In this document: positions 39,117-48,583 of the stretch, piece by piece | How the letters are laid out: each line of letters starts with the position of its first letter | Numbering within the stretch: position 1 is the stretch's first letter | From: Limnobacter sp. CACIAM 66H1 | Lineage (GTDB): Bacteria; Pseudomonadota; Gammaproteobacteria; Burkholderiales; Burkholderiaceae_B | Direction: 5' to 3' | Length of the DNA stretch: 54,632 bases | NCBI RefSeq assembly: GCF_001601825.1 | Contig: NZ_LUJK01000017.1 | Coordinates: forward strand, 1-54,632 | Position numbers and translations under genes: made by a program | Notes under the pieces: generated by a model | Seen by the model: the letters and a program-made list of their open reading frames with translations, nothing else | What the model was told of the DNA's origin: nothing | The model's database searches: none

Positions 39117-39761
39117 TTAACTAAACTTCAGTTCGCACCCTGTTTTTTCTTGGAGTTCTTCTCTAGACACGCCGGGAGCAAGTTCAAGCACTTGGAGACC
39201 TTGGGGGCCGACATCCATCACCGCCAAGTCAGTAATAATGCGGTTGACCACGCCTTTACCCGTCAAAGGCAGCGTGCATTCGGGCAAAATTTTCAGGTCG
39301 GTGGTGCCGTCCTTTTTGCGAGCCACATGCTCCATCAGCACAACAACGCGGGACACCCCGGCCACCAGATCCATGGCACCGCCCATGCCCTTCACCAACT
39401 TGCCGGGAATCATCCAGTTGGCCAAATCACCCTTCTCGCTAACTTGCATGGCTCCCAAGATGGCCAAATTAATATGCCCGCCACGAATCATTGCGAAAGA
39501 TTCCGAGCTGGAAAAAAATGCTGATCCATCCAGAGTGGTCACCGTTTGTTTGCCTGCATTGATCAAGTCTGCATCGACTTGCGCCTCGGTCGGAAAGGGT
39601 CCGATTCCCAACAATCCGTTCTCACTTTGCAGCATCACATCCATGCCCTCTGGAATGTGATTGCTGACCAAGGTAGGCAATCCAATGCCCAAATTCACAT
39701 AAAAACCATCCTGCAATTCACGCGCTGCGCGTGCTGCCATTTCATCGTGATTCCACGCCAT
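39117..39761 (-). CDS. scoB: 3-Oxoacid CoA-transferase subunit B
   Basis: The beta subunit of succinyl-CoA:acetoacetate CoA-transferase, used to activate acetoacetate from ketone bodies or PHB. The 214-residue product has the catalytic Glu in [11 protein letters not shown] (about 46-56), and GMGGAMDLV at about 125-133. It lies 12 bases after scoA on the same strand. Confidence 0.95.
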   Translation of the reverse strand: MAWNHDEMAARAARELQDGFYVNLGIGLPTLVSNHIPEGMDVMLQSENGLLGIGPFPTEAQVDADLINAGKQTVTTLDGSAFFSSSESFAMIRGGHINLAILGAMQVSEKGDLANWMIPGKLVKGMGGAMDLVAGVSRVVVLMEHVARKKDGTTDLKILPECTLPLTGKGVVNRIITDLAVMDVGPQGLQVLELAPGVSREELQEKTGCELKFS

Positions 39762-39773
39762 TTGTTGTTCTCC

Positions 39774-40484
39774 TTATTGTGCCGAGGTCGCCAGAGTACG
39801 TTTCTCAATCCGCTTTTCAGGATTGGCGTTCAAAACCACGCGCTGTACATAAATCCCTGGGGTGTGAATAAAATTGGGATCAAGCGCCCCAACCTCGACA
39901 ATTTCCTCAACCTCGGCGATTGTAAATTTCGAAGCCGCTGCACATTCGGGATTGAAATTGCGCGCGGTAAGGCGATAAATAAGGTTGCCCGAAGTGTCTG
40001 CCTTCCACGCCTTGACCAATGAAATATCCGCCTTCAGACTGTGTTCCAACACATAGTTTTCACCATTGATCACCCGGGTTTCCTTACCCTCGGCAATCAC
40101 TGTTCCAAAGCCAGTTTTGGTAAAAAATGCGGGGATACCAGCCCCACCAGCGCGAAGTTTCTCCGCCAAAGTACCTTGCGGCGTGAATTCCAGTTCCAGT
40201 TCACCACTGAGATATTGCCGCTCAAATTCCTTGTTCTCGCCCACATAGGACGAAATCATTTTGCGAACCTGACGAGTTTCCAGCAATCGACCCAAACCGA
40301 ATCCATCAACGCCTGCATTGTTCGAGATCACCGTCAGATCTTTTGCGCCAGATGCTCGCACGGCTTCGATCAGCGCCTCCGGAATACCGCACAACCCAAA
40401 TCCGCCCACGGCCAGCGTCATTCCATCTTTGATCTTGTCGGCCAATGCCTCTGCTGCGCTGGCCGATACCTTGTTCATCCCCAT
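39774..40484 (-). CDS. scoA: 3-Oxoacid CoA-transferase subunit A
   Basis: The alpha subunit that pairs with ScoB. The 236-residue product carries GGFGLCGIPEALIEAV at about 28-43 and GVDGFGLGRLLETRQV, the CoA-transferase family I signatures. The ATG at 40484 has AAAGGG nine bases upstream; ATG 40478 is a close second. With PHA-related phasin and ETF-QO in the same window, it fits a cell that uses acetoacetate from stored polymer. Confidence 0.95.
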   Translation of the reverse strand: MGMNKVSASAAEALADKIKDGMTLAVGGFGLCGIPEALIEAVRASGAKDLTVISNNAGVDGFGLGRLLETRQVRKMISSYVGENKEFERQYLSGELELEFTPQGTLAEKLRAGGAGIPAFFTKTGFGTVIAEGKETRVINGENYVLEHSLKADISLVKAWKADTSGNLIYRLTARNFNPECAAASKFTIAEVEEIVEVGALDPNFIHTPGIYVQRVVLNANPEKRIEKRTLATSAQ

Positions 40485-40541
40485 GTCCTGATTCCCTTTA
40501 CTTTGAATTTGTGCCCATAGTTTAACTTCTCGACACCCACA

Positions 40542-40569
40542 ATTTTATTGCTGCATCGCACAAAAGCAA
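40542..40569 (-). promoter_or_regulatory. Candidate promoter of scoAB
   Basis: On the minus strand TTGCTT (40564-40569) and TAAAAT (40542-40547), 16 bases apart, about 58 bases before the scoA start. The 205-base space to the divergent ETF-QO gene shows no clear plus-strand promoter. Confidence 0.45.
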
Positions 40570-40689
40570 GTTTCTCAGACTAGAGATCAAAGTCAACTAT
40601 TTTTTCCCGATATGCAATAAGCTTTCGGCTTAAAATCAAAGCTGCACCTCGCTGTAGCACCCGCGACAAACTTTAAGGAGACGCACCCA

Positions 40690-42342
40690 ATGTCGGCTGT
40701 AGAAAGAGACATGATGGAATACGACGTAGTGGTAGTTGGCGGAGGCCCCGCTGGCCTGTCCACAGCCATTCGCCTGAAACAAGTGGCTGCAGAAAAAGGC
40801 CAGGAAATCAATGTGTGCGTATTGGAAAAAGGCTCGGAAGTGGGCGCACACATTTTGTCAGGCGCGGTCATGGATCCACGCGCAATTACCGAATTGTTTC
40901 CCGACTGGAAAGAACGCGGTGCGCCACTGAACACCGAAGTCACCGAGGACCAGTTTTTGTTTCTCACCGAAACCTCCGCCAAAAAAGTGCCCAACGCGCT
41001 GCTGCCTGAATGTTTTCAAAATCACGGCAACTATGTGATTAGTTTGGCCAACGTCGTACGCTGGCTTGGAGAACAGGCCGAGGCGTTGGGCGTTGAAGTA
41101 TTCCCTGGCTTTGCTGGCGCAGAAATTCTGTATGACGACAAAGGTGCCGTGAAAGGTGTTCAAACAGGCGACATGGGTATCGGCAAAGATGGTGAACACA
41201 CCCACGCTTATCAGCCTGGCATGGAACTGCATGCCAAATACACCGTGTTCGCTGAAGGTGTTCGCGGCCATTTGGGTAAGCGTGTGATCGAGAAGTTCAA
41301 TTTGAACGACGGCCGTGACCCTCAAGTCTATGGCATTGGCTTGAAAGAACTGTGGGAAATCGACCCTGCCAAACACAAACCGGGTTTGGTGATTCATTCT
41401 GGCGGTTGGCCTCTGGACTCCAGCACCTACGGTGGTTCTTTCCTGTACCACCTTGAAAACAATCAGGTGGCTGTGGGTTTTGTCGTAGGCCTGGCCTATG
41501 AAAACCCATACCTTTCACCGTTCGAAGAATTCCAACGTTACAAAACACACCCTGAAATTCGCAAGTATTTCGAAGGTGGCAAGCGTATTTCCTACGGCGC
41601 GCGCGCAATCGCTGCGGGCGGACTGATGAGTTTGCCCAAGTTGGTGTTCCCTGGCGGCGCCTTGGTGGGCTGTGATGCCGGCTTCTTGAATGCATCACGA
41701 ATCAAAGGCTCACACGCGGCCATCAAGAGCGGCATGCTGTGCGCCGATGCGATTGCTGACGCACTGGCCCAGGACCGTGCTGGCGACGAGCTGGAAGCCT
41801 ATCCAAAGGCATTCCACGACTCTTGGCTGTTCGACGAACTATACCGCGCCCGTAACTTCAAGCAATGGATGAGCAAAGGCCTGTATACCGGCACCATGAT
41901 GGTGGGTATCGAACAAAAACTGTTCAAGGGCAAGGTACCTTGGACTCTGCACCACAAGCATGCGGATCATGAGTGCCTTCGTCCCGCCTCGGAGTTCCAG
42001 CCGATCAACTACCCGAAACCTGATGGGAAAATCACGTTTGATCGCTTGAGTTCGGTGTTTATCTCCAACACCAACCACGAGGAAAATCAGCCCGCACACC
42101 TCACGTTGAAGAATGCGGATGTGCCGGTCGCAACAAACCTGACTACCTACGCAGGGCCGGAGCAGCGCTACTGCCCTGCCGGTGTGTATGAGTATGTGAA
42201 AAAAGAAGATGGCAAAGATCAGCTGCAGATCAACGCTCAAAACTGCGTGCATTGCAAAACCTGCGACATCAAGGATCCCACACAAAACATTGTGTGGGTG
42301 ACACCAGAGGGTGGCGGCGGCCCCAACTACCCCAATATGTAA
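40690..42342 (+). CDS. Electron transfer flavoprotein-ubiquinone oxidoreductase
   Basis: Passes electrons from ETF (fatty acid and amino acid oxidation) to ubiquinone at the inner membrane. The 550-residue product has the FAD-binding VVVGGGPAGLSTAI at about 15-28 and, near the C-terminus, the 4Fe-4S ligands in YCPAGVYEY and CVHCKTCDIKDPTQNI, ending in the family's GGGGPNYPNM. The ATG at 40690 has AAGGAG eight bases upstream. It is alone between divergent scoA and a terminator. Confidence 0.97.
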   Translation: MSAVERDMMEYDVVVVGGGPAGLSTAIRLKQVAAEKGQEINVCVLEKGSEVGAHILSGAVMDPRAITELFPDWKERGAPLNTEVTEDQFLFLTETSAKKVPNALLPECFQNHGNYVISLANVVRWLGEQAEALGVEVFPGFAGAEILYDDKGAVKGVQTGDMGIGKDGEHTHAYQPGMELHAKYTVFAEGVRGHLGKRVIEKFNLNDGRDPQVYGIGLKELWEIDPAKHKPGLVIHSGGWPLDSSTYGGSFLYHLENNQVAVGFVVGLAYENPYLSPFEEFQRYKTHPEIRKYFEGGKRISYGARAIAAGGLMSLPKLVFPGGALVGCDAGFLNASRIKGSHAAIKSGMLCADAIADALAQDRAGDELEAYPKAFHDSWLFDELYRARNFKQWMSKGLYTGTMMVGIEQKLFKGKVPWTLHHKHADHECLRPASEFQPINYPKPDGKITFDRLSSVFISNTNHEENQPAHLTLKNADVPVATNLTTYAGPEQRYCPAGVYEYVKKEDGKDQLQINAQNCVHCKTCDIKDPTQNIVWVTPEGGGGPNYPNM

Positions 42343-42351
42343 CTGAGCTGC

Positions 42352-42385
42352 AAAAACGCCGACCCTCAAGTCGGCGTTTTTGTTT
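42352..42385 (+). terminator. Intrinsic terminator after the ETF-QO gene
   Basis: Stem AAAACGCCGA / TCGGCGTTTT with an eight-base loop, followed by a T-rich tract. Its A-rich left side may also end the minus-strand lipoprotein transcript that stops at 42398. Confidence 0.92.
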
Positions 42386-42397
42386 GGGAAACAGCAA

Positions 42398-42826
42398 TCA
42401 AGACGCGAGCTCGTCAGTCGTTTCGTTCAGAAGTTTGAAATTTTCATTTGCGTCAATCTCAAAGGTATATTCTCCTTTGAGCAAATCAGTCACGTAAGCG
42501 AACCTGCCATTGACTGTTACGCCGTCCAACGTCAATTCGTAATAGCAAGCCGCGGGCTGCCCACACCCTAGTTCAAACAGTCTGCGACTGGTTTTCTCGT
42601 TGATCCAGTCGACCGAATACTTTTGATCAGCAATGTAAACGGTGATTGGCTTCCATTGCGTTTCACAGAAATTTTCGATCACCTGAGCCCCTGTCGACTT
42701 GTAGACCAATTCACAATCCGTCTTGGCAAGAAACTGTAATTTTCGGGTTGTGGCTTCAGGTGAATTTGTGCAGGCGCCAAATACAAATACTGCAGGTACA
42801 ACAAGTCCAGGCAGCAAACGTTTCAT
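42398..42826 (-). CDS. Orphan lipoprotein, unknown function
   Basis: A 142-residue lipoprotein. The signal sequence MKRLLPGLVVPAVFVFGAC ends in the lipobox FGAC (Cys19). The mature part has four further Cys (TDCELV, ENFCETQW, ELGCGQPAACYY), so one or two disulphides are possible. It looks like a small beta-rich domain (VTVNGRFAYV, KGEYTFEIDANENF). I know no family. GGAAA lies eight bases before the ATG. It stands 86 bases after the DUF2818 gene, so it could be at the end of the nuo transcript or have its own promoter. Confidence 0.8.
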   Translation of the reverse strand: MKRLLPGLVVPAVFVFGACTNSPEATTRKLQFLAKTDCELVYKSTGAQVIENFCETQWKPITVYIADQKYSVDWINEKTSRRLFELGCGQPAACYYELTLDGVTVNGRFAYVTDLLKGEYTFEIDANENFKLLNETTDELAS

Positions 42827-42912
42827 AACTGGATTTCCATGAATACACGTTTACCTTGAACGCAACAGAGGAATGAAAGGAATACAGGCAAAGCGACAGT
42901 GGCAGGCCTCGA

Positions 42913-43215
42913 TTAACCTTTTGGTGAACGCCACAGGAAGCGGTAAACAAAACCCGGAAATGCAAACACCAGAAACAGACAAGCAGTGAGTGCGTAAAAC
43001 TCCCAACGCTGTGGGGTTACCTGGCTCAAACTACCTTCAATGGCAAATCCGATTAAACCCACAATAAAGTAACCAGCGATTACTTCAAGCACTCGGGTCC
43101 AACCGCCCTTTTTCGCCACAGGCAGAATACCCATCACTCGGTTGCTCACAAAAGGCAGGTTCGCAAACAGCAAGGCCAAGCCAAACAACAACCAATGCCC
43201 AATCGTCTGCGTCAA
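42913..43215 (-). CDS. DUF2818 membrane protein, complex I operon
   Basis: A 100-residue membrane protein with three helices (about 6-24, 42-60, 72-94) that matches DUF2818, a family known from Burkholderiales right after nuoN. A role in complex I assembly or stability is suggested only by this placement. The start is TTG at 43215 with a perfect AGGAGGT five bases upstream. It follows nuoN by 41 bases. Confidence 0.85.
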   Translation of the reverse strand: MTQTIGHWLLFGLALLFANLPFVSNRVMGILPVAKKGGWTRVLEVIAGYFIVGLIGFAIEGSLSQVTPQRWEFYALTACLFLVFAFPGFVYRFLWRSPKG

Positions 43216-43256
43216 AACCTACCTCCTGTCAATATTCAAAGAATTGAAACTATCAA

Positions 43257-44735
43257 TCAACCAGCAAGTGTTTGCTGAATCGCCGTCATGCAATACGCCA
43301 TCAAAGGTGCAGGCAAGAGGCCCAGCAAGATGACTGCCAAGCCATTCAGGCCCAACACAGCGCGGGCATCATTGCCCATCACAATTTCAGTTTCATCCGA
43401 AGGGACTTCGAAATACATCGCCTTCACCACTCGAATGTAATAGAAAGCACCCACAAGGCTAAACATGACGGCATACACAGTCAGCCACACTTGACCCGTG
43501 GCCAACAAGGCTTTCAGTACTGACAGCTTGGCGGCAAAGCCCACCATGGGTGGAATACCCGCCAATGAGAACATCAACAACAGCATAATCAAAGCCAGCC
43601 AAGGGGCACGCTTGTTCAACCCTTTCAGATCGCTGATGTTTTCGACCTCAAAACCTTTGCGGGACATCACCATGATCACACCGAAAGTACCCAGCGTAGT
43701 CAGTACATAGGTAATGCTGTAGAACATAGCAGAAGAATAAGCCTGAGCTGCATTACCCGTGTCTTGTCCAGTAACGCCAGAAAGAAAACCAAGCAACATA
43801 AAACCCATTTGCGCAATGGTTGAATAGGCCAACATGCGTTTCAAGCTGGTTTGTGCAATCGCGGTCAGGTTACCAATCGCCAGTGATGCAATCGCCAACA
43901 CCATCAGCATGTTTTGCCAGTCAAATGCCATCACAAACAAACCATCAACCAACAGACGCATCAACATCGCAAATGCAGCCAACTTGGGAGCACCACTGAT
44001 CAGCAAAGTGGAAATTGACGGCGAACCCTGATACACGTCGGGCACCCACATGTGGAAGGGAACCACGCCCAGCTTGAAGGCCAACCCGGCCACCAGAAAC
44101 ACGATACCGAACACGAAAATGATGGATTTCTGACCGGAAACGGCCGCTGTGGCAGCAAACGCGATATCAGAGTGGTTCAACGACCCTGTAGCACCATAAA
44201 TCATGGACATGCCGTACAACAGGAAACCTGAAGCCAGAGCGCCAAGAACAAAATACTTCATCGACGCCTCGGTTGCACGCACATTGTCACGCTGCATGGC
44301 CACAGCCGCGTACAAGCTGAGCGACAAAAGCTCAACACCCAGGTACACCAGCAACAAGTTGTTGGCGGAAATCATGATCATCTGCCCCAACAAGGCAAAC
44401 AAGACCAAAGCATGCAATTCACCCTTGAACATGTCACGGTCTTTGGCGTAGTTCGCACCTACAATCAATGTGAAAGCGATTGCCAGTGCAGAAAAACCTT
44501 TCAGTACCAGAGCCATGCTATCGGCGATGTACATGTTGTTAAATGCCAGTTCGGTTCCAGCTGTGGGCACTTGCGCCAGGCAATACACACCAAGACCGAT
44601 ACAGAACAAGACCACAATGTTGTGCAGCATCGGCAAAATGCGGCCCTTGGTCACGCTGTCAGCAATCAGAAATGCACAGGCGAAAAGTGCCAGGGCAATT
44701 TCAGGAATAGCGAGTGAGAGATTCATCTGATCCAC
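43257..44735 (-). CDS. nuoN: NADH-quinone oxidoreductase subunit N
   Basis: One of the three antiporter-like proton-pumping subunits of complex I. About 14 helices; the pump-type Lys and Glu are in FKLGVVPFHMWVPDVYQGSP and LVYLGVELLSLSLYA. I start at GTG 44735 because GAGGA lies six bases before it; the ATG at 44741 directly abuts that site, and ATG 44726 (MNLSLAIPE) is a fair alternative. The product is about 490 residues, normal for the family. It is six to thirteen bases after nuoM, depending on the start. Confidence 0.95.
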   Translation of the reverse strand: MDQMNLSLAIPEIALALFACAFLIADSVTKGRILPMLHNIVVLFCIGLGVYCLAQVPTAGTELAFNNMYIADSMALVLKGFSALAIAFTLIVGANYAKDRDMFKGELHALVLFALLGQMIMISANNLLLVYLGVELLSLSLYAAVAMQRDNVRATEASMKYFVLGALASGFLLYGMSMIYGATGSLNHSDIAFAATAAVSGQKSIIFVFGIVFLVAGLAFKLGVVPFHMWVPDVYQGSPSISTLLISGAPKLAAFAMLMRLLVDGLFVMAFDWQNMLMVLAIASLAIGNLTAIAQTSLKRMLAYSTIAQMGFMLLGFLSGVTGQDTGNAAQAYSSAMFYSITYVLTTLGTFGVIMVMSRKGFEVENISDLKGLNKRAPWLALIMLLLMFSLAGIPPMVGFAAKLSVLKALLATGQVWLTVYAVMFSLVGAFYYIRVVKAMYFEVPSDETEIVMGNDARAVLGLNGLAVILLGLLPAPLMAYCMTAIQQTLAG

Positions 44736-44748
44736 GAACATTCCTCAA

Positions 44749-46230
44749 TTAAAGCTTGGACTGAGCCACATGTTGCAACAAAGCATCGACGGACACTTGC
44801 AACACATCAGTAAAGGGTTTGGGATAAAGGCCCATGGCCATAACCAGTATTGCCAGCGCACCCAACATCATGAATTCACGGGTATTCACGTCACTCAACG
44901 CTTTCACGTCATCATTGGCAACCTCGCCAAACACGACACGCTTGTACATCCACAACGAATAGGCCGCACCGAAGATCAGTGTGGTCGCCGCCAGCAAACC
45001 AATCCAGAAGTTGTACTTCACAGCACCCAAAATCACCATGAATTCACCCACAAAACCACTGGTTGCAGGCAAACCGGCATTGGCCATTGCAAACAACAGG
45101 AAGAAGGCTGCGAACTTGGGCATGGTGTTGACCACGCCACCATAAGCAGCAATTTCACGGCTGTGAACACGGTCGTACAAAACCCCGATACAAATGAACA
45201 TGGCGCCGGATACGAAACCATGCGAAATCATTTGAATGATGGCACCCTGCACTGCCAGGTCCTGGAACATGAAGAAACCCAGAGTGACGAAACCCATGTG
45301 CGCGATCGACGAATACGCCACCAGTTTTTTCATGTCTTTTTGGACCAGTGCCACTACACCAATATAAACCACAGCGATCAATGACAAGGTGATCATGAAA
45401 CCAGCGAGTTCCTGGCTTGCGTCCGGCGCGATTGGCAGGCTGAAGCGAAGGAAACCATACGCGCCCAACTTCAACATAATGGCAGCCAACACCACAGAAC
45501 CACCGGTGGGCGCCTCCACGTGCGCATCGGGCAGCCAAGTGTGAACAGGCCACATCGGCACCTTCACCGCAAAAGCCATCAGGAATGCGAAGAAAATCAG
45601 GGTTTGCTCAGTCAGGTTCAGCGGCAATTTGTGCCACGCAGCAATTTCAAACGTACCGGACTGGAACTGGAGATAAATAATCGCAACCAGTGTTAACAGC
45701 GACCCCAACAAGGTGTACAGGAAGAACTTGAAAGCAGCGTAGATTCGGTTTGGACCGCCCCACACACCCACGATGATGTACATCGGAATCAGCGTTGCTT
45801 CGAAGAATACGTAAAACAGCAATCCGTCGGTCGCTGTGAACACGCCAACCATCAAACCAGACAGAATCAGGAAGGCGGCCATGTATTGCGCAACTTTCTC
45901 GGTAATCACTTCCCAGGCCGCGACGACAACGAACACTGTGATCAGGGCAGTCAGGATCACAAACCAGACTGACAAGCCATCCACACCCAAACCATACGAA
46001 GCGCCGAACGCCTCGATCCACGGCATCTTTTCAACAAATTGCAATTCAGCCGTACTCGTATCAAAGCCAAAGTACAAAGGCAGAGTTACGGCGAAGCTAA
46101 TCAACGCAGCAATCAGGGAAGCTCCCCGAACTGCCCCAGCGTTCTTGTCATTGCCCAAGGCCATGATCAAGACACCGAAGGCGATTGGCAGCCAGATCGC
46201 CAAACTTAGATAAGGAATATTGTTAGACAT
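44749..46230 (-). CDS. nuoM: NADH-quinone oxidoreductase subunit M
   Basis: A proton-pumping membrane subunit of complex I. The 493-residue product has FYVFFEATLIPMYIIVGVWG (helix 5 Glu), AVKVPMWPVHTWLPDAHVEA (helix 7-8 Lys region) and SSIAHMGFVTLG, all typical of NuoM. It lies 39 bases after nuoL. Confidence 0.98.
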   Translation of the reverse strand: MSNNIPYLSLAIWLPIAFGVLIMALGNDKNAGAVRGASLIAALISFAVTLPLYFGFDTSTAELQFVEKMPWIEAFGASYGLGVDGLSVWFVILTALITVFVVVAAWEVITEKVAQYMAAFLILSGLMVGVFTATDGLLFYVFFEATLIPMYIIVGVWGGPNRIYAAFKFFLYTLLGSLLTLVAIIYLQFQSGTFEIAAWHKLPLNLTEQTLIFFAFLMAFAVKVPMWPVHTWLPDAHVEAPTGGSVVLAAIMLKLGAYGFLRFSLPIAPDASQELAGFMITLSLIAVVYIGVVALVQKDMKKLVAYSSIAHMGFVTLGFFMFQDLAVQGAIIQMISHGFVSGAMFICIGVLYDRVHSREIAAYGGVVNTMPKFAAFFLLFAMANAGLPATSGFVGEFMVILGAVKYNFWIGLLAATTLIFGAAYSLWMYKRVVFGEVANDDVKALSDVNTREFMMLGALAILVMAMGLYPKPFTDVLQVSVDALLQHVAQSKL

Positions 46231-46269
46231 TGATATTTTCCAATCGTAAGAACCGAGGTTCCGCCCTGT

Positions 46270-48255
46270 TTATTTGAGTGTGATGAATGTGATGATCATG
46301 GCCAGAACGCCGAGAATCATCGCGAACGCATAGTGGTAAATAAAACCGCTTTGCGCAAAGCGAACCACACCCGAGATCAAACCCACCAACTTGGCACTGC
46401 CATTGACCACCAACCCATCGATCAACATGCGATCACCGAACTTCCACAATGCTTCTCCCAGGCCACGTGCACCACCGGCAAACACCACTTCGTTGAACTT
46501 GTCCATGTAGTACTTGTTGTCCAGCAACGTGTGGACAGGCTTCAAAGCTTTCATAAACGCTGCTGGAATAGCCGGAACCCACAAGTAGCAAACGGCGGCG
46601 GCAACCACGCCAGCCAAAGCCAGCCAGAATGGCATTGTTTGCAATGAATGAACACCCATTGCGGCTGCACCGTGGAAAATGCTGCTCAGACCAGCCATGG
46701 CCCCATGTTCGGGGTTGATGGTGATTACGCCTTCGAAGAAAGTGCCGTGCAGCATGGGCTCAACAGCGATATAACCAATAAGTACCGAGGGAATGGCCAA
46801 CAAAATCAGCGGCAAAGTAACCACCCAGCGCGACTCATGAGGTTGCACGGGACCGTGATGCGCATGGTGATCATCATCGCCATGGTCATCGTGGTGTTGG
46901 ATGTCATGGAAACGCTCTTTGCCGTGAAACACCAGGAAATACATGCGGAAGCTGTAGAAGGCAGTGATGAATACACCCGCCACCACAGCGAAGTAAGCAA
47001 AGTCGGCCGCGGGCAAGTTGCTGAAATGCACTGCCTCGATGATGCTGTCCTTCGAGTAAAAACCCGAGAAAAACGGCGTACCAATTAGAGCCAGCGAACC
47101 CAACAAAGAAGTCAGCCAAGTGATGGGCATGTACTTCCACAAGCCGCCCATGTAACGAATGTCCTGATTGTGATGCATCCCAATGATCACGGAACCTGCG
47201 CCAAGGAACAGCAAGGCCTTGAAGAAAGCATGGGTCATCAAGTGGAATATAGCCACTGGGTAGGCGGAAACCCCCAAGGCGACAGTCATGTAGCCCAACT
47301 GCGACAAGGTTGAATAAGCCACCACGCGTTTGATGTCGTTTTGAATAATGCCCAGAAAACCCATGAACAAGGCAGTGATTGAACCGATCACCAGAACAAA
47401 GTTCAAGGCGATGTCGCTGAGTTCAAACAGCGGTGACATCCGGCTGACCATGAAAATGCCTGCGGTTACCATGGTCGCCGCGTGAATCAAGGCAGAGATC
47501 GGTGTTGGACCCTCCATCGAGTCTGGCAGCCATACATGCAGTGGGAACTGGGCTGACTTGCCCATCGCGCCGATGAACAAGCAGATACAGGCCACAGCCA
47601 GTAAAGGCCAATCCGTTCCAGGCATGGTCTGACCGACGAGACTGTCTGCCTGAGCAAAAACCTCGGTGTAGTTCATTGAACCAGTAGCAGCCATCACAAG
47701 GCCGATACCCAGAATGAAACCAAAGTCACCGACACGGTTAACCAGAAAAGCTTTCAAGTTGGCATAAATCGCACTTTGCTTTTTATACCAAAATCCGATC
47801 AACAGATAGGAGACAAGGCCCACTGCTTCCCAACCGAAAAACAATTGCAGGAAGTTGTTACTCATGACCAGCATCAGCATGGAAAAAGTAAACAGCGAGA
47901 TGTAGGAGAAGAACCGCTGATAACCGTCGTCCTCTTCCATGTAGCCGATGGTATAAATGTGCACCATCAGCGACACGCTAGTTACGACCAACATCATGGT
48001 GGCGGTCAGTGTGTCAATCAGGAAACCAACTTCGAACACCAAGGTGCCAACGGCTGCCCATTCATACAAAGTGCCGTTGAACGTGTTGCCTTCCATCACA
48101 TCCATAAAAACCATGATCGAAGCGATCAGGGAAATGGCGACACCCGCAATGGTGACTGTATGGGCACCGGTTCGACCGATTTGCTTACCGAAAAAACCGG
48201 CGAGAATGGCGCCAACCAGCGGTGCGAACGGAACGATCAAATACAAGGGACTCAT
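46270..48255 (-). CDS. nuoL: NADH-quinone oxidoreductase subunit L
   Basis: The distal antiporter-like subunit of complex I, with the long lateral helix. In the 661-residue product, FFGWEAVGLVSYLLIGFWY and KSAQFPLHVWLPDSMEGPTP are conserved. A polar loop at about 447-472 is very rich in His and Asp (HHDDHGDDDHHAHHG). The C-terminal part holds the lateral helix and last membrane helix. It lies six bases after nuoK. Confidence 0.98.
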   Translation of the reverse strand: MSPLYLIVPFAPLVGAILAGFFGKQIGRTGAHTVTIAGVAISLIASIMVFMDVMEGNTFNGTLYEWAAVGTLVFEVGFLIDTLTATMMLVVTSVSLMVHIYTIGYMEEDDGYQRFFSYISLFTFSMLMLVMSNNFLQLFFGWEAVGLVSYLLIGFWYKKQSAIYANLKAFLVNRVGDFGFILGIGLVMAATGSMNYTEVFAQADSLVGQTMPGTDWPLLAVACICLFIGAMGKSAQFPLHVWLPDSMEGPTPISALIHAATMVTAGIFMVSRMSPLFELSDIALNFVLVIGSITALFMGFLGIIQNDIKRVVAYSTLSQLGYMTVALGVSAYPVAIFHLMTHAFFKALLFLGAGSVIIGMHHNQDIRYMGGLWKYMPITWLTSLLGSLALIGTPFFSGFYSKDSIIEAVHFSNLPAADFAYFAVVAGVFITAFYSFRMYFLVFHGKERFHDIQHHDDHGDDDHHAHHGPVQPHESRWVVTLPLILLAIPSVLIGYIAVEPMLHGTFFEGVITINPEHGAMAGLSSIFHGAAAMGVHSLQTMPFWLALAGVVAAAVCYLWVPAIPAAFMKALKPVHTLLDNKYYMDKFNEVVFAGGARGLGEALWKFGDRMLIDGLVVNGSAKLVGLISGVVRFAQSGFIYHYAFAMILGVLAMIITFITLK

Positions 48256-48261
48256 TCGCGC

Positions 48262-48567
48262 TTACCCCTTCAGCTGGTCGAGGTCTTCGACGTTGATTGA
48301 ATTCATGTTACGGAAAAGGACCACCAGAATTGCCAAGCCGATTGCAGACTCAGCGGCAGCCACTGTGAGGATGAAGAAAACGAACAACTGCCCGGACAAA
48401 TCGCCCAAGAAGTGAGAAAACGCCACGAAGTTCATATTCACGGCCAGAAGCATCAGTTCAATGGCCATCAAAATCACGATCAGGTTCTTGCGATTCAGGA
48501 AAATTCCGATCACGCTGATCGAGAACAAAATCGCGCCCAGCACGAGGTAATGAGAAAGTGAAATCAT
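48262..48567 (-). CDS. nuoK: NADH-quinone oxidoreductase subunit K
   Basis: A three-helix membrane subunit of complex I, 101 residues, with the conserved membrane Glu residues in [18 protein letters not shown] and [14 protein letters not shown]. It is the MrpC-like part of the pump chain. It lies 16 bases after nuoJ. Confidence 0.98.
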   Translation of the reverse strand: MISLSHYLVLGAILFSISVIGIFLNRKNLIVILMAIELMLLAVNMNFVAFSHFLGDLSGQLFVFFILTVAAAESAIGLAILVVLFRNMNSINVEDLDQLKG

Positions 48568-48583
48568 TGTTGTCTATTCCCGA

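Noticed and set aside
40593-40994. A 133-codon minus-strand frame at the start of the ETF-QO gene
   Set aside because: Mostly antisense to the ETF-QO FAD domain; no homology recognised.
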